Of a stretch of 40,614 nucleotides of DNA, positions 34,001-40,350 are shown piece after piece. Position numbers and translations under genes: made by a program. Under the pieces are notes generated by a model. It ran no database searches. It had not been told where the DNA came from and saw only the letters and a list, made by a program, of their open reading frames with translations. The stretch is from Bacteroidales bacterium (GTDB lineage: Bacteria; Bacteroidota; Bacteroidia; Bacteroidales; UBA1715), in contig JADKDL010000032.1 in assembly GCA_016714605.1 (NCBI GenBank), forward strand, positions 1 to 40,614, given 5' to 3'. Each line of letters starts with the position of its first letter. Positions within the stretch are counted from its first letter, which is position 1.

Positions 34001-35233
34001 TATATGTGGAAAGACTCTGTAGATAAGCACAATTATGCAGAATCATTATCTGTAAACCTAGCCCCTCAAGATAGTGTAACCATAGTTCTAGACACACTTT
34101 CGCTTACTGAAAATGGTGAATATAATCTGCTTTTCTCTTCGTACTTTATTACCAATAGCGATACGATTAGATATGACAGTAGTCAGAATTTCTATCAGTA
34201 TGTGCAACCTACCATAATGATAAATGAAGGTAAAGATACAATAACCGAAGGCTTACCGTTTATTTTATCGGCAACAGAAGGTTATGATTCTTACGTGTGG
34301 TCTAACGATAGCACCGAGGCTTCAATTACCGCCGATAAATCGGGCTGGTACTACGTAACCGTAGCTAGTGCCGATGGTTGCTCAGACACAGACTCGGTTC
34401 TGCTTATGGCATATAATATTGGGCTTACTTCTATAATAAATCCAATAAAAATAATTTGTAGCAATAGCTCATCAGAACAAATTATTTATACCATTAAGAA
34501 TTTTGGAACCGATACCCTGAGAAGTGGCTACGTAATACCATTGAAATTTATAATAAATGGTGATAGCTTTACCGGTAACGATACCGTAACCATTCTTCAG
34601 GACCTTGCGCCAGGGGCAGAATTAGTTGATACTATGAAACAGGCTATCATTCTGAACTCGGAAGGAAGCTACCATTTGAGAATTTGGATAGAAAATCTAC
34701 TTGATATTGATAGAACGAATGATACAATATTTAAGAATTTTGATTTCCATAAATTACCAACATTTCAACTTGCAAATGGTGTGAATGAAATAAATATTCT
34801 GTTTTCAGACTTTATAAGTGGCCCAGATGGATATGAGTCGTATTTGTGGTCGTCGGGAGAAACAAGCCAAGAATTGCTGGTGAATAAAACCGGTAGTTAT
34901 ACACTTACCATAACAGATGAATTTGGTTGCTCAGCGTCTGACGATGTTACGGTGACCGTAATTTCAAGTACCGATGAGATACTTCAAAATAGTTTGAATA
35001 TCTACCCAAAACCTAGTGTTAATTTTGTTCATATAGACTTTCTGAATGCTTTGGAAAAAGATATGAATATAAATCTTTATGACCAAACACTGAAACAAGT
35101 GCTTCAAACTACAGTAATGAAAGCAGGCGAATCGTTTACAAAGATTGATGTAAGCTCTTTAAATGCTGGTGTTTATTATTTAGAATTCTCAAATGAGACA
35201 ACTAAATTCTTAAAGAAAATTACCAAAAAGTAG
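28028..35233 (+). CDS. Giant repeat surface protein with T9SS type A sorting domain
   Basis: I start it at the ATG at 28028 (2,401 residues), since this begins the signal peptide (MANKGILSLVCILLFNIGIAQ); the frame continues to a TTG at 27974. In order: a choice-of-anchor-J-like jelly roll (about 25-200), a BNR-neuraminidase-associated N-domain-like segment (about 203-345), a second jelly roll (about 348-520), a CARDB-like domain (525-635), a third jelly roll (638-825), then eight modules of 173-192 residues (825 to about 2318). Each module is CARDB-like, followed by an LDAGAGF..YLWSTG-type strand domain. A T9SS C-terminal domain (IYPKPSVNF, LNAGVYYLEF) ends it. Every module has one Cys near its start and one near its end. 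No protease or glycosidase motif is visible. Probably a secreted adhesin or matrix protein. A terminator follows 15 bases later. Confidence 0.88.
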   Translation: MANKGILSLVCILLFNIGIAQIILKEDFEVRDGYEGGTLPPGWTQKFEKDYKSWFFMTGGHWQNPEEAAQGQYNASFIVESPLKERTKLISPSMDLSKMKKPKVTFYLVQKTWWVNGNPYNDELRLFYKKSFLGNWIPVEGGIFTKGIEKWTEVSVYLDSLDLSKTYYLAFEGTTGYGHGTCIDSIVVEEAGFLEKEVSSIIVNQATTTNIASGTVSNPILRIDINTTGNIGVLELDSLKITSLNTNDADISPQGVKLWKSDFDDFINPVLLASGTDFVNGIASFKDLATNLNFGTNFFWITYDVSLNATPENTFDAKVDASSISISGEFYPETEISPAGKRTILQTMVFDNFETNKGWQLEGFQLAKPVAYGGAEGGNTDPASAKSGLFVLQSIDSVHKNLTIRNYPYNLIDREFYAISPTIDCYYFNDVYLNFSRWLNIELWDKAYIDISTDSMKTWTPIWQSYTSFVTDNKWLPQSLDISDKADRKRYVNVRFALGETSSDNSYSGWNIEDFIITANFLNSDVSVSEWIHPQSGCGQISNDSVVVRVVNLAGEPTKGATPIEFSIDGGLTYIRDTIWGVIDIGKDTVFTFTQRIDLTTPGYYNTIARTRAADDEETINDELAGPRLFSIPTYSIPYETDFEDSPDFWEAQSANFSSWQWGNPSGVIINETSSGINAWKTVIDGRYIADDSSYMVSPCFNFSNIYFPVFEFKAIFYLDTVDAGFRLEYSTDEGTTWNIVKNHSYTFNWNWANQTDITILDTKFGDGYGWSGTQNTWQTYRVFLPEEIANKNGVNFRFIFASSETGNRTDGVAIDDIRIYNAPADIGVVSIDSPISSCELSNDEYVTVTLKNYGLDTLFAGKEIVAGIRFQNDSTLLNTFALASNWLPGAAIQYTYTQAVDMFAAQWYNFTCFTALAEDTAFYEVYNDTLVDSVLVYGIPEYELGQDFGSLDTANVILDAGAGFAQYLWSTGSVTQTTNIPNTGKFYVTVTNDSLCTANDSVTVYYSAKDLSCTAILNMNDGCGSAFIDSVEITITLKNNKLHIFSDIIDFGTDNISFGYKINNNATVLENYISTDTLLPDSVMTYTFKTKVDLSKPQEYTITAFTFFDKDIELSNDKSIVTIENWGIPKVDLGAAIIKKTKLDNILLDAGAGFQTYTWQDGSNLQTFEIKQHLSKLYTVTVTDANSCGTSSDSVFVTTYDIGIDSIVSPHTACINSDTALLSFTILNNSNDTLLPNHQVKCSYLFNNVSPLTEETFSLTDTLFPDSTTILSFTNRFDLSEQKTYNFKIIARMVNDINIKNDVIIFDVKTAGYPVADIGFDTILTNKRDTVILDATADRESSYLWNSADAITGSFNLPTNKINKPQTFLYAVTITANGCSIQDSVLVWLKDLTMNDIVLNDQYCELPIDQKITVSLKNNSNDIIKAGDKFRLALAVDQNRIIYDTLVVNTSMFKNSTTTFTFAETVDLSSTGNHKIRCFLASDLDVNNMNDTVIKTVKVIGYPKPDLGFDTIFTNSPDTLVLKVDTIFDTYQWQYNTTGTWVNSSNITNIVDTVKGGAYKINVTYKPSCKGSDSVTIISYDIKMNKLIGLKSSCEPTMKQVVTAEFLNPSISSIPAGSEIEIAYQLDEMTYRDTIVLTENFEYKDTLRYTFADSIDASEPKIYDIKLWCSFKDDFKRLNDTITSDFFSYEIPQPSFGFDTLYTTRPDTITLKTLEDYTSLVWTIGTKTLSAKFLKLTGDTTVTVSVLVSTTYCQNTTSATIINRDLELSAVKSPKSSCKVTEKQPLIITILNKGKEPYPIGTEISATITVNDTLTLNKQVIFNKSLLENETMDINFDNDIDLRFGELFIIKAQIDCNQDFLSYNDSIIDTVGNWGFETVELGVTFIATIRPDTVSFTLPDNYASYLWSDGTTENTFKVPTNQSRYWGVTATDVHGCIEKDSVLVTTGLFAYKAMISDTASCNFEGKLPLEAIFVNNGVDTMYSGTKIGVQYMWKDSVDKHNYAESLSVNLAPQDSVTIVLDTLSLTENGEYNLLFSSYFITNSDTIRYDSSQNFYQYVQPTIMINEGKDTITEGLPFILSATEGYDSYVWSNDSTEASITADKSGWYYVTVASADGCSDTDSVLLMAYNIGLTSIINPIKIICSNSSSEQIIYTIKNFGTDTLRSGYVIPLKFIINGDSFTGNDTVTILQDLAPGAELVDTMKQAIILNSEGSYHLRIWIENLLDIDRTNDTIFKNFDFHKLPTFQLANGVNEINILFSDFISGPDGYESYLWSSGETSQELLVNKTGSYTLTITDEFGCSASDDVTVTVISSTDEILQNSLNIYPKPSVNFVHIDFLNALEKDMNINLYDQTLKQVLQTTVMKAGESFTKIDVSSLNAGVYYLEFSNETTKFLKKITKK

Positions 35234-35247
35234 TCTAATTTTTATAC

Positions 35248-35286
35248 GACGAAAGCCCGATTAAGATAATTAATCGGGCTTTCGTC
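35248..35286. terminator. Terminator hairpin after the giant T9SS protein gene
   Basis: A perfect 17-base stem (gacgaaagcccgattaa at 35248-35264 with ttaatcgggctttcgtc at 35270-35286) with a 5-base loop lies 15 bases after the stop. It is GC-richer than its surroundings. The following bases tttatata give a short T-tract. The gap beyond it (35287-35566) shows no gene I can support. Confidence 0.88.
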
Positions 35287-35566
35287 TTTATATATAGGAT
35301 AATCCGAGCAAGCTGACCAACTATGTTTGGCTGAGCATAGAAACTCTGGCAAAGTCTTGTTTTAAGCATTTATCACCCAAATATTCCAATCTACATTCAT
35401 ACATTATATAGGTTAAAACTATTATTATCCTTTGTATAAAGCATGTATATTCTATAATAAAATCATACTAAATGGTTACCAATACAATTTAGAAAACCAT
35501 AAAAAAGCGCAGATACATATTGCTAATATATTCATTTAAGATGGATTAGATTGCACCTGCCTGCTC

Positions 35567-35998
35567 TCACATTACTATAATCAATAGTAAAATCCAGAGC
35601 AGTAACAAAGTAACTGACAATCCTAACGCCATAAAAATGGTACCTATTGCGAATCCTTTGCCTTTGTATTTCCCCGGATTTCTGCGGAATCTTACTAGGC
35701 TTATTATTGCCAATATCAATGCAATAGGTTCAATATAAACAAGAATTAAACCTACTAAGCCGGTTGAAAATCCTGCTATACCAAACCATTCAATTTTAGG
35801 TGCTGTAGTAGTTGTGTCATTATCATATTTAGCAGGTGGAGGATTTCCTACTATATCGGACTGAATTACTGAATTTTCTGTACTGTCTGTACATTTATTA
35901 TCATCAATAATTGTATCGTTTTTTTCTCTAATAATTGTGTTGAAGTATGGCTTATTCTCAACTGGTGGCATATAATCTTCATCTGCCGAAGCTATCAA
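35567..35998 (-). CDS. DUF4190-like membrane protein, 3' part of a frameshifted lipoprotein gene
   Basis: 143 residues from a TTG, but the true gene probably begins at 36258. A polar, Thr/Asp-rich linker (about 1-60) leads to WFGIAGFSTGLVGLILVYIEPIALILAIISLVRFRRNPGKYKGKGFAIG and a final hydrophobic segment: two to three transmembrane helices around a Lys/Arg/Gly loop, the layout of DUF4190-like proteins. Reading one base offset at the T5 run 36086-36090 joins this frame to the upstream lipoprotein fragment with no stop. Repaired length is about 230. Function unknown; the family is small, membrane-bound and common in Bacteroidota. Confidence 0.7.
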   Translation of the reverse strand: MIASADEDYMPPVENKPYFNTIIREKNDTIIDDNKCTDSTENSVIQSDIVGNPPPAKYDNDTTTTAPKIEWFGIAGFSTGLVGLILVYIEPIALILAIISLVRFRRNPGKYKGKGFAIGTIFMALGLSVTLLLLWILLLIIVM

Positions 35999-36075
35999 TT
36001 GTTGAGTATAATTGTTTTGATTATGGTTTAATAATGGGTTTTTATTTTCTGCTATTATACCTGTATTTTCAAGCT

Positions 36076-36258
36076 TTACAAAATCTTTTTATTGATTTCA
36101 AGCTGTTTGGTAGAGTTTGCTCTACTTCTGATATAGAAACCATTTCTATATTTTCTTTTTTGGATAAAATTATTTGTTACCGCTTCTTGTGAAGTTGAGC
36201 ATGAAGCAGCAATAAGAGAAAATATCAGTAAGTTTAAAATTACTCTTAGAAGTTTCAT
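36076..36258 (-). pseudogene. N-terminal lipoprotein fragment of the DUF4190-like gene
   Basis: The 60-residue frame carries a lipoprotein signal (LLIFSLIAASC, Cys20) and CSTSQEAVTNNFIQKRKY-RNGFYI, an opening I recognise as common in Bacteroidota proteins of this type. It stops because of one missing base in an A-run on the coding strand (five A at 36086-36090 where six would keep frame); the other frame then reads KDFVKLENTGIIAENK straight into the DUF4190-like part. Probably one gene of about 230 residues, split by a homopolymer indel that could be a read error or real. Confidence 0.75.
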
Positions 36259-36314
36259 TCTAGATAAGCTTTAAAATTGTAGAACTATTCATTTAACTTA
36301 AACTATTGAAATTA

Positions 36315-36322
36315 CAAATGTA
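36315..36322 (-). promoter_or_regulatory. Candidate -7 element (TACATTTG) for the DUF4190-like gene
   Basis: On the minus strand TACATTTG matches TAnnTTTG, 57 bases before the start at 36258. The nearest TTG is too far away to act as a -33 element. Confidence 0.4.
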
Positions 36323-36457
36323 GAACTCAAAATTATGTAAAATTAGAACAATAAAATCTTTTTTTACTTCAATTACTGTAACTTATGGTTAAAGAATATT
36401 GCTTTGTGGCAAAAATATAATATCATTGAAGACACTTATTTGAAAGAGTAAAATCTA

Positions 36458-37006
36458 TTACTTACTTTTCAATATACTTATCTGATAGCTAAGTGAGTCG
36501 GTTGCTTTAATATATTCAACGCAAGTATTCCGTAAAGATTCACAAAGCGTTTTTAGTTTTTCGTTTTCTATTTTTAAATTATGAATTTCTTTCCTATATC
36601 GAGACTCATCTTTTCTTCTATTAATTAAACACGTTTCAAGTTCTGCTGACATTTCTTTCTTACTACTCAAATCTGAAATTGTATTTTTAAGAATATGTAA
36701 TTTTAAATTAATAGCTTTTAGTCTAATTTTAACATCAGCTGAATCTATATCTATTGCTAATGGTATTTGATGAATAAGTAATAACGAATCTATTGTCCTT
36801 AAGGTTATTGCATGTTTTTCATTTTGTTTTTGATTAATCAAAAATAAACTATCCCTGACATTTTCTACACTACAAATTCTACTTTTTAACGAATCAATTA
36901 ATTTAACTGAACCAGATTCCTTATTGGAATTACTATTGAAACAAGAATATAGAAACAATAGAAATACAACGCCAATAAATTTATGTATTTTAAGAATTAT
37001 ATTCAT
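36458..37006 (-). CDS. Coiled-coil lipoprotein, function unknown
   Basis: 182 residues. Lipoprotein signal FIGVVFLLFLYSC with the lipidated Cys at 22. The mature part is almost wholly alpha-helical coiled coil: heptad-like Leu/Ile spacing with many Lys, Glu, Ser and Arg, for example LIDSLKSRI, LRTIDSLLLIHQI, LKLHILKNTISDL and IHNLKIENEKLKTLCESL. No enzyme or known domain is visible. It may be an oligomeric periplasmic or outer-membrane spacer, but this is inference from composition. It lies between the DUF4190-like gene and the POT transporter, on the same strand. Confidence 0.6.
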   Translation of the reverse strand: MNIILKIHKFIGVVFLLFLYSCFNSNSNKESGSVKLIDSLKSRICSVENVRDSLFLINQKQNEKHAITLRTIDSLLLIHQIPLAIDIDSADVKIRLKAINLKLHILKNTISDLSSKKEMSAELETCLINRRKDESRYRKEIHNLKIENEKLKTLCESLRNTCVEYIKATDSLSYQISILKSK

Positions 37007-37093
37007 AGATACTATTTTTTCACTTCTTGTAGAATTTATATCTCATATTCATTTATCCTTAAAACGTTTGCAAATGCTACAAGAAGAAATTCA

Positions 37094-37423
37094 CTAATTT
37101 ACCCCGTGCATCATACGTCTTAACATTGGTACCAAAAGCAATAAAATTGCACTTGCCAATAACGCAACCCAGGCTATAAATTTAAACACTTCGGTGTAGT
37201 TTAATAAGCCTTGCAAGGAATTCAAACTGGTATATGATACTTGCTTAACCTCATCAGCAGATAGATAACCCTTTTCTACTGCTACCGCTGCAGCTTTCTC
37301 TCCATTTTCTGCATATTGAAATGCTCTGCACTTAATGCTATTTGCAAACTTTTTTGTACAGTAACTGGTGCAATGGCTTCGAAGACTGGATCTTTCTGTA
37401 ATATTGAAACAGATACTGAGCAA
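37094..37423 (-). CDS. C-terminal part of POT-family transporter, displaced by a frameshift
   Basis: The useful part reads AFQYAENGEKAAAVAVEKGYLSADEVKQVSYTSLNSL and ends with a hydrophobic helix, FKFIAWVALLASAILLLLVPMLRRMMHGVN. It continues the transporter at 37282-38997: in that frame the sequence turns to a Lys/Arg-rich end, whereas here a final membrane helix follows. The break is near the AAA at 37321-37323 (one base missing on the coding strand). The residues before about 37321 in this frame are shadow. Confidence 0.72.
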   Translation of the reverse strand: MLSICFNITERSSLRSHCTSYCTKKFANSIKCRAFQYAENGEKAAAVAVEKGYLSADEVKQVSYTSLNSLQGLLNYTEVFKFIAWVALLASAILLLLVPMLRRMMHGVN

Positions 37424-38997
37424 GCCTCATCTACATTTATAAGGTTCATTTCTGTATTATTTCTGTTTTGCTTATTGTAGTTTTCTGCTACTACTTGCAT
37501 ACCCGAAATGGAGGCACTCATAAGCAACTCATCTTTGCTTTCATCCCAATTTGCAATTTGTTTGGTGTTTAATTTTGAATGCAAGGTTTCATATACCAAC
37601 TCTACCGGATTTTTCTGTTCCGATTCTGATGTAAGATTTGCTATTGCTCCACCCAAATGATGCGCCAATGCCGATGATAAAAACCATGCGCCCATAACCA
37701 TTGCTACTATTTTCTTCGATGCTAATTTGGTAACCATTGACAAACCAATTGGCGACAGACACAACTCTCCCATTGTCTGCAACAAGTAACTCAATACCAA
37801 AAACATCATAGGAACGGTGGCTGCTTTTATTATCACCGCACTATCATCTTGACCAATATTAAGAGCTGTAAATGTTATACTATAAGGTGAATATGCCAAA
37901 ATTAGGAAACCAATACCAAGAAGAAATACTCCTATCATAAATTTCAAAGGTGTTGACGGTTCCTTCTTTATCTTTGCCATAGAAATCCATATCATAGAAA
38001 ATAAAGGAGCTAGCACAAGTATAAACAATGGATTTACCGATTGAAACAACGAAGCTGGTATTTCTTTCGAGAATAAGAATCTATCTACATTCTCTTTTGC
38101 AAACAAGGTAAGCGACGAGCCTGCTTGTTCAAAGAATGCCCAAAATAAGGTTGTGAAAAACAATAATATGAGTATAACAAACATTCGTTCGCGCTCCTGT
38201 TTATTACTGCGAATAGCTATTACCAAAAGAATTACAATTACCGCAATTGAAAATGGTAGAAGCACATAAGACATAAGTTCGTAATATCTTACCAAGAGAG
38301 CAAAAAATCCTACTGCTACTACCGATAAGAAATAAATAAAATATTCTAACGGTATTATGTTGAGTATTTTTTTCTTTAATCTTTGAATATTTGGGACATC
38401 GCCATTATTGAGTATCGATTTTTTCCCTCTCATAAATATAAGCAACCCGAGCATCATGCCTATACCTGCAATACCAAAACCGTATTTCCAACCATAAATT
38501 TCTCCAATAGTACCGCAAATCAATGGAGCTAGGAATGCTCCTAGATTTATTCCCATATAAAATATAGTAAATCCGCCGTCTCTTCGGCTGTCATTATCTT
38601 TATATAAGCCACCAATCATTGACGATATGTTTGGCTTAAAAAATCCATTGCCCATGATAAGAAATGCCAAAGCAATATAAAGCCAAAACTGTGTTTCTAT
38701 AGCCATTACAAAATGCCCAACTGCCATGAGTACAGCACCTAATATGACCGATTTTTTATGCCCTAAGAATTTGTCGGCAATCAGTCCACCTATAAATGGA
38801 GTAGCATAAACCAAAGCCCCATAGGCTGCATAGATACCTATTGCGGTACTTTTTTTGAGCGGGTCTTGCAGATTTTTAAACAGTTCTAAAGTTAGGTACA
38901 ATGTAAGCAAAGCTCTCATACCGTAGAAACTGAATCGTTCCCACATTTCTACAAAAAAGAGCATCATCAGCCCTTTCGGATGTTCCCACTTTATCAT
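37282..38997 (-). CDS. POT/PTR2 family proton-coupled oligopeptide transporter (frameshifted near its C-terminus)
   Basis: Major-facilitator peptide symporter of the inner membrane. The ExxERF motif at 17-22 (EMWERFSFYG) is the proton-coupling signature; FYMGINLGAFLAPLICG is the PTR2 family motif. About 12-14 hydrophobic segments are visible. It reads as 571 residues, but the last part (FNMQKMERKLQR) is out of frame; repaired, it is about 634 residues and gains a final transmembrane helix (37094-37321). The ATG at 38997 puts the ExxER helix at the N-terminus. It takes up di- and tripeptides in this family; the specific substrate is not visible. Follows the beta-barrel gene by 28 bases, perhaps coexpressed. 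Confidence 0.9.
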   Translation of the reverse strand: MIKWEHPKGLMMLFFVEMWERFSFYGMRALLTLYLTLELFKNLQDPLKKSTAIGIYAAYGALVYATPFIGGLIADKFLGHKKSVILGAVLMAVGHFVMAIETQFWLYIALAFLIMGNGFFKPNISSMIGGLYKDNDSRRDGGFTIFYMGINLGAFLAPLICGTIGEIYGWKYGFGIAGIGMMLGLLIFMRGKKSILNNGDVPNIQRLKKKILNIIPLEYFIYFLSVVAVGFFALLVRYYELMSYVLLPFSIAVIVILLVIAIRSNKQERERMFVILILLFFTTLFWAFFEQAGSSLTLFAKENVDRFLFSKEIPASLFQSVNPLFILVLAPLFSMIWISMAKIKKEPSTPLKFMIGVFLLGIGFLILAYSPYSITFTALNIGQDDSAVIIKAATVPMMFLVLSYLLQTMGELCLSPIGLSMVTKLASKKIVAMVMGAWFLSSALAHHLGGAIANLTSESEQKNPVELVYETLHSKLNTKQIANWDESKDELLMSASISGMQVVAENYNKQNRNNTEMNLINVDEACSVSVSILQKDPVFEAIAPVTVQKSLQIALSAEHFNMQKMERKLQR

Positions 38998-39025
38998 ATT
39001 CTTTATTGTCTGGTTTTGTACTTAA

Positions 39026-39589
39026 CTACCTTTGAGATTGCTCTACCAATCTCTTTTTTACTAAATTGCAATGTATGTAAAAATAAACATTTTGGTTAAA
39101 CATATCGTAATTTGTTGCACTATATCCGCTGCTGCCTCTCGAAATTTCTACAACAGTACAAACCGGAAGAAACCCAGCATAGTAGTTTACTCCAAAAGTA
39201 AATCTACCGGTATTATAACCCAATCTTACTAATGGACCTAAGTCAATGGGTCTGAATTTTCTATCGGTATTTTTTATAGCTAGAAGCAGATTATATTCAG
39301 CTCCAACATCTATCTGAAAATGATTGGATACAAAAAAAGATAGATTCAGTGGTATAGAGAAATAATGAGAACGCACATCGGCATAGTCAAAAAAGCTGGT
39401 GTTAAAGCTGTAGGTAAGTCTGTTACAGCCCATTCTTTTATAAGCAACATCTATGCTTACACCCAGAACTTTGAAGGGTTTGTAAGCCAAACGCCAAAGC
39501 AAAATTATAGGCAAAAGTCGGTTTGTTTGGGTATAAATGGAGGCTGTCAAACAGAGCTTCGTCGGTGTACCACGAAACTCCGGCACCAA
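39026..39589 (-). CDS. Outer-membrane beta-barrel protein, 3' part of a frameshifted gene
   Basis: The 187-residue frame is coding from about residue 35 (AYKPFKVLGVSIDVAYKRMG) to the end; the first part is out of frame. The strands alternate aromatic and polar residues (SHYFSIPLNLSFFVSNHFQIDVGAEYNLLLAI, LGPLVRLGYNTGRFTFGVNYYAGFLPV), typical of PorT-like or OmpA-like porin family barrels in Bacteroidota, with strand-like periodicity of 10-12 residues. It continues the N-terminal fragment at 39438-39713 after a one-base insertion (or two-base loss) near 39481-39495. Repaired length is about 229, normal for a small eight-stranded barrel. Function unknown. Confidence 0.68.
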   Translation of the reverse strand: MVPEFRGTPTKLCLTASIYTQTNRLLPIILLWRLAYKPFKVLGVSIDVAYKRMGCNRLTYSFNTSFFDYADVRSHYFSIPLNLSFFVSNHFQIDVGAEYNLLLAIKNTDRKFRPIDLGPLVRLGYNTGRFTFGVNYYAGFLPVCTVVEISRGSSGYSATNYDMFNQNVYFYIHCNLVKKRLVEQSQR

Positions 39590-39713
39590 TCACTGGTCCG
39601 GTAGTCACCTTCTGAGCTTTAAGCGATAAACAGGAAACTGCTATAAGAAAAATTATTAACCTATTGCCTTTGCAATTATTTAAGCGGTGAATATAAGCAG
39701 TTATTAATCTCAT
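39438..39713 (-). pseudogene. N-terminal fragment of the outer-membrane beta-barrel gene
   Basis: Signal peptide ending in LIAVSCLSLKAQ, then KVTTGPVIGAGVSWYTD and PTFAYNFALAFG, the first barrel strands. Beyond this the frame runs into LQTLQSSGCKHRCCL and a stop, while the alternative frame continues as barrel (AYKPFKVLGVSID). This is one gene broken near 39481-39495. Whether the break is real or technical cannot be told from sequence alone. Confidence 0.72.
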
Positions 39714-39859
39714 AATTAAGTGGCTTCTTTGCAGATTTTTATATTTTATGTATTTTTAATGATAATCAATTACCTGAAAAATACACTGCAATGTAAGCTT
39801 TTTTTCAAAATCATGGAATAGAAAAAATTCGTAGAAAAAATTAAGAAAATTATAAATAA

Positions 39860-39889
39860 TTGTAGTAGTAAGATTAATTAATATCTTTG
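39860..39889 (+). promoter_or_regulatory. Bacteroidota promoter, TTG-N19-TATCTTTG
   Basis: TTG at 39860-39862 and TATCTTTG at 39882-39889, with 19 bases between, match the -33/-7 consensus (TTG, TAnnTTTG). It ends 28 bases before the ATG at 39918, the best full promoter match in the window. Confidence 0.62.
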
Positions 39890-39917
39890 ACAATTATCTT
39901 TCTAAAACAAAATATGT

Positions 39918-40304
39918 ATGTCTGGTGAAGAATTTATTTTATTACTTTTATTTATTGCTTCAATTCCTATAATCATAACCATTATTCTTTACAATAAAGC
40001 CAAAACTCCTTTTTTTATTTTTATACCAAGTATAGCACTTGCTTTGGCATTTCTTCTTTATATTAGCTTTGATGATTTTGACAGTGCAAGTGGCACATAC
40101 ACTCAAGGTATGGGCGAAGCAATACTTGCTCTCTCTATTTTATTAGTTTTTATACTTACTTTTCTTGTAGCTATTCCTTTGTTTTTTGCGAAAAGAAAAG
40201 CAATAAAGAATTTTAATATTAAAATACAGTCAGTAGAAGATAAGATATTGACTGATAAGGAAATTTTTAATTCTATCGACAAAAAAATAGAAAACTATAA
40301 GTAA
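39918..40304 (+). CDS. Small integral membrane protein, function unknown
   Basis: 128 residues with three likely transmembrane helices (about 5-25, 32-49 and 67-91), followed by a cytosolic basic tail (FFAKRKAIKNFNIKIQ) and a short helical end (SIDKKIENYK). No recognised family motif. The ATG at 39918 is preferred; an earlier ATG at 39914 is in another frame. A good promoter lies just upstream, and the gene is transcribed away from the beta-barrel gene and convergent with the M48 gene, so it appears to be its own unit. Confidence 0.62.
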   Translation: MSGEEFILLLLFIASIPIIITIILYNKAKTPFFIFIPSIALALAFLLYISFDDFDSASGTYTQGMGEAILALSILLVFILTFLVAIPLFFAKRKAIKNFNIKIQSVEDKILTDKEIFNSIDKKIENYK

Positions 40305-40350
40305 TCAACAAGCTTTGAAATTATAAAAACACATTATCACTAAATTACTA

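Noticed and set aside
35287..35566. Gene remnant in the gap after the giant T9SS gene
   Set aside because: Somewhat richer in G and C at its start, but no frame gives a recognisable product.
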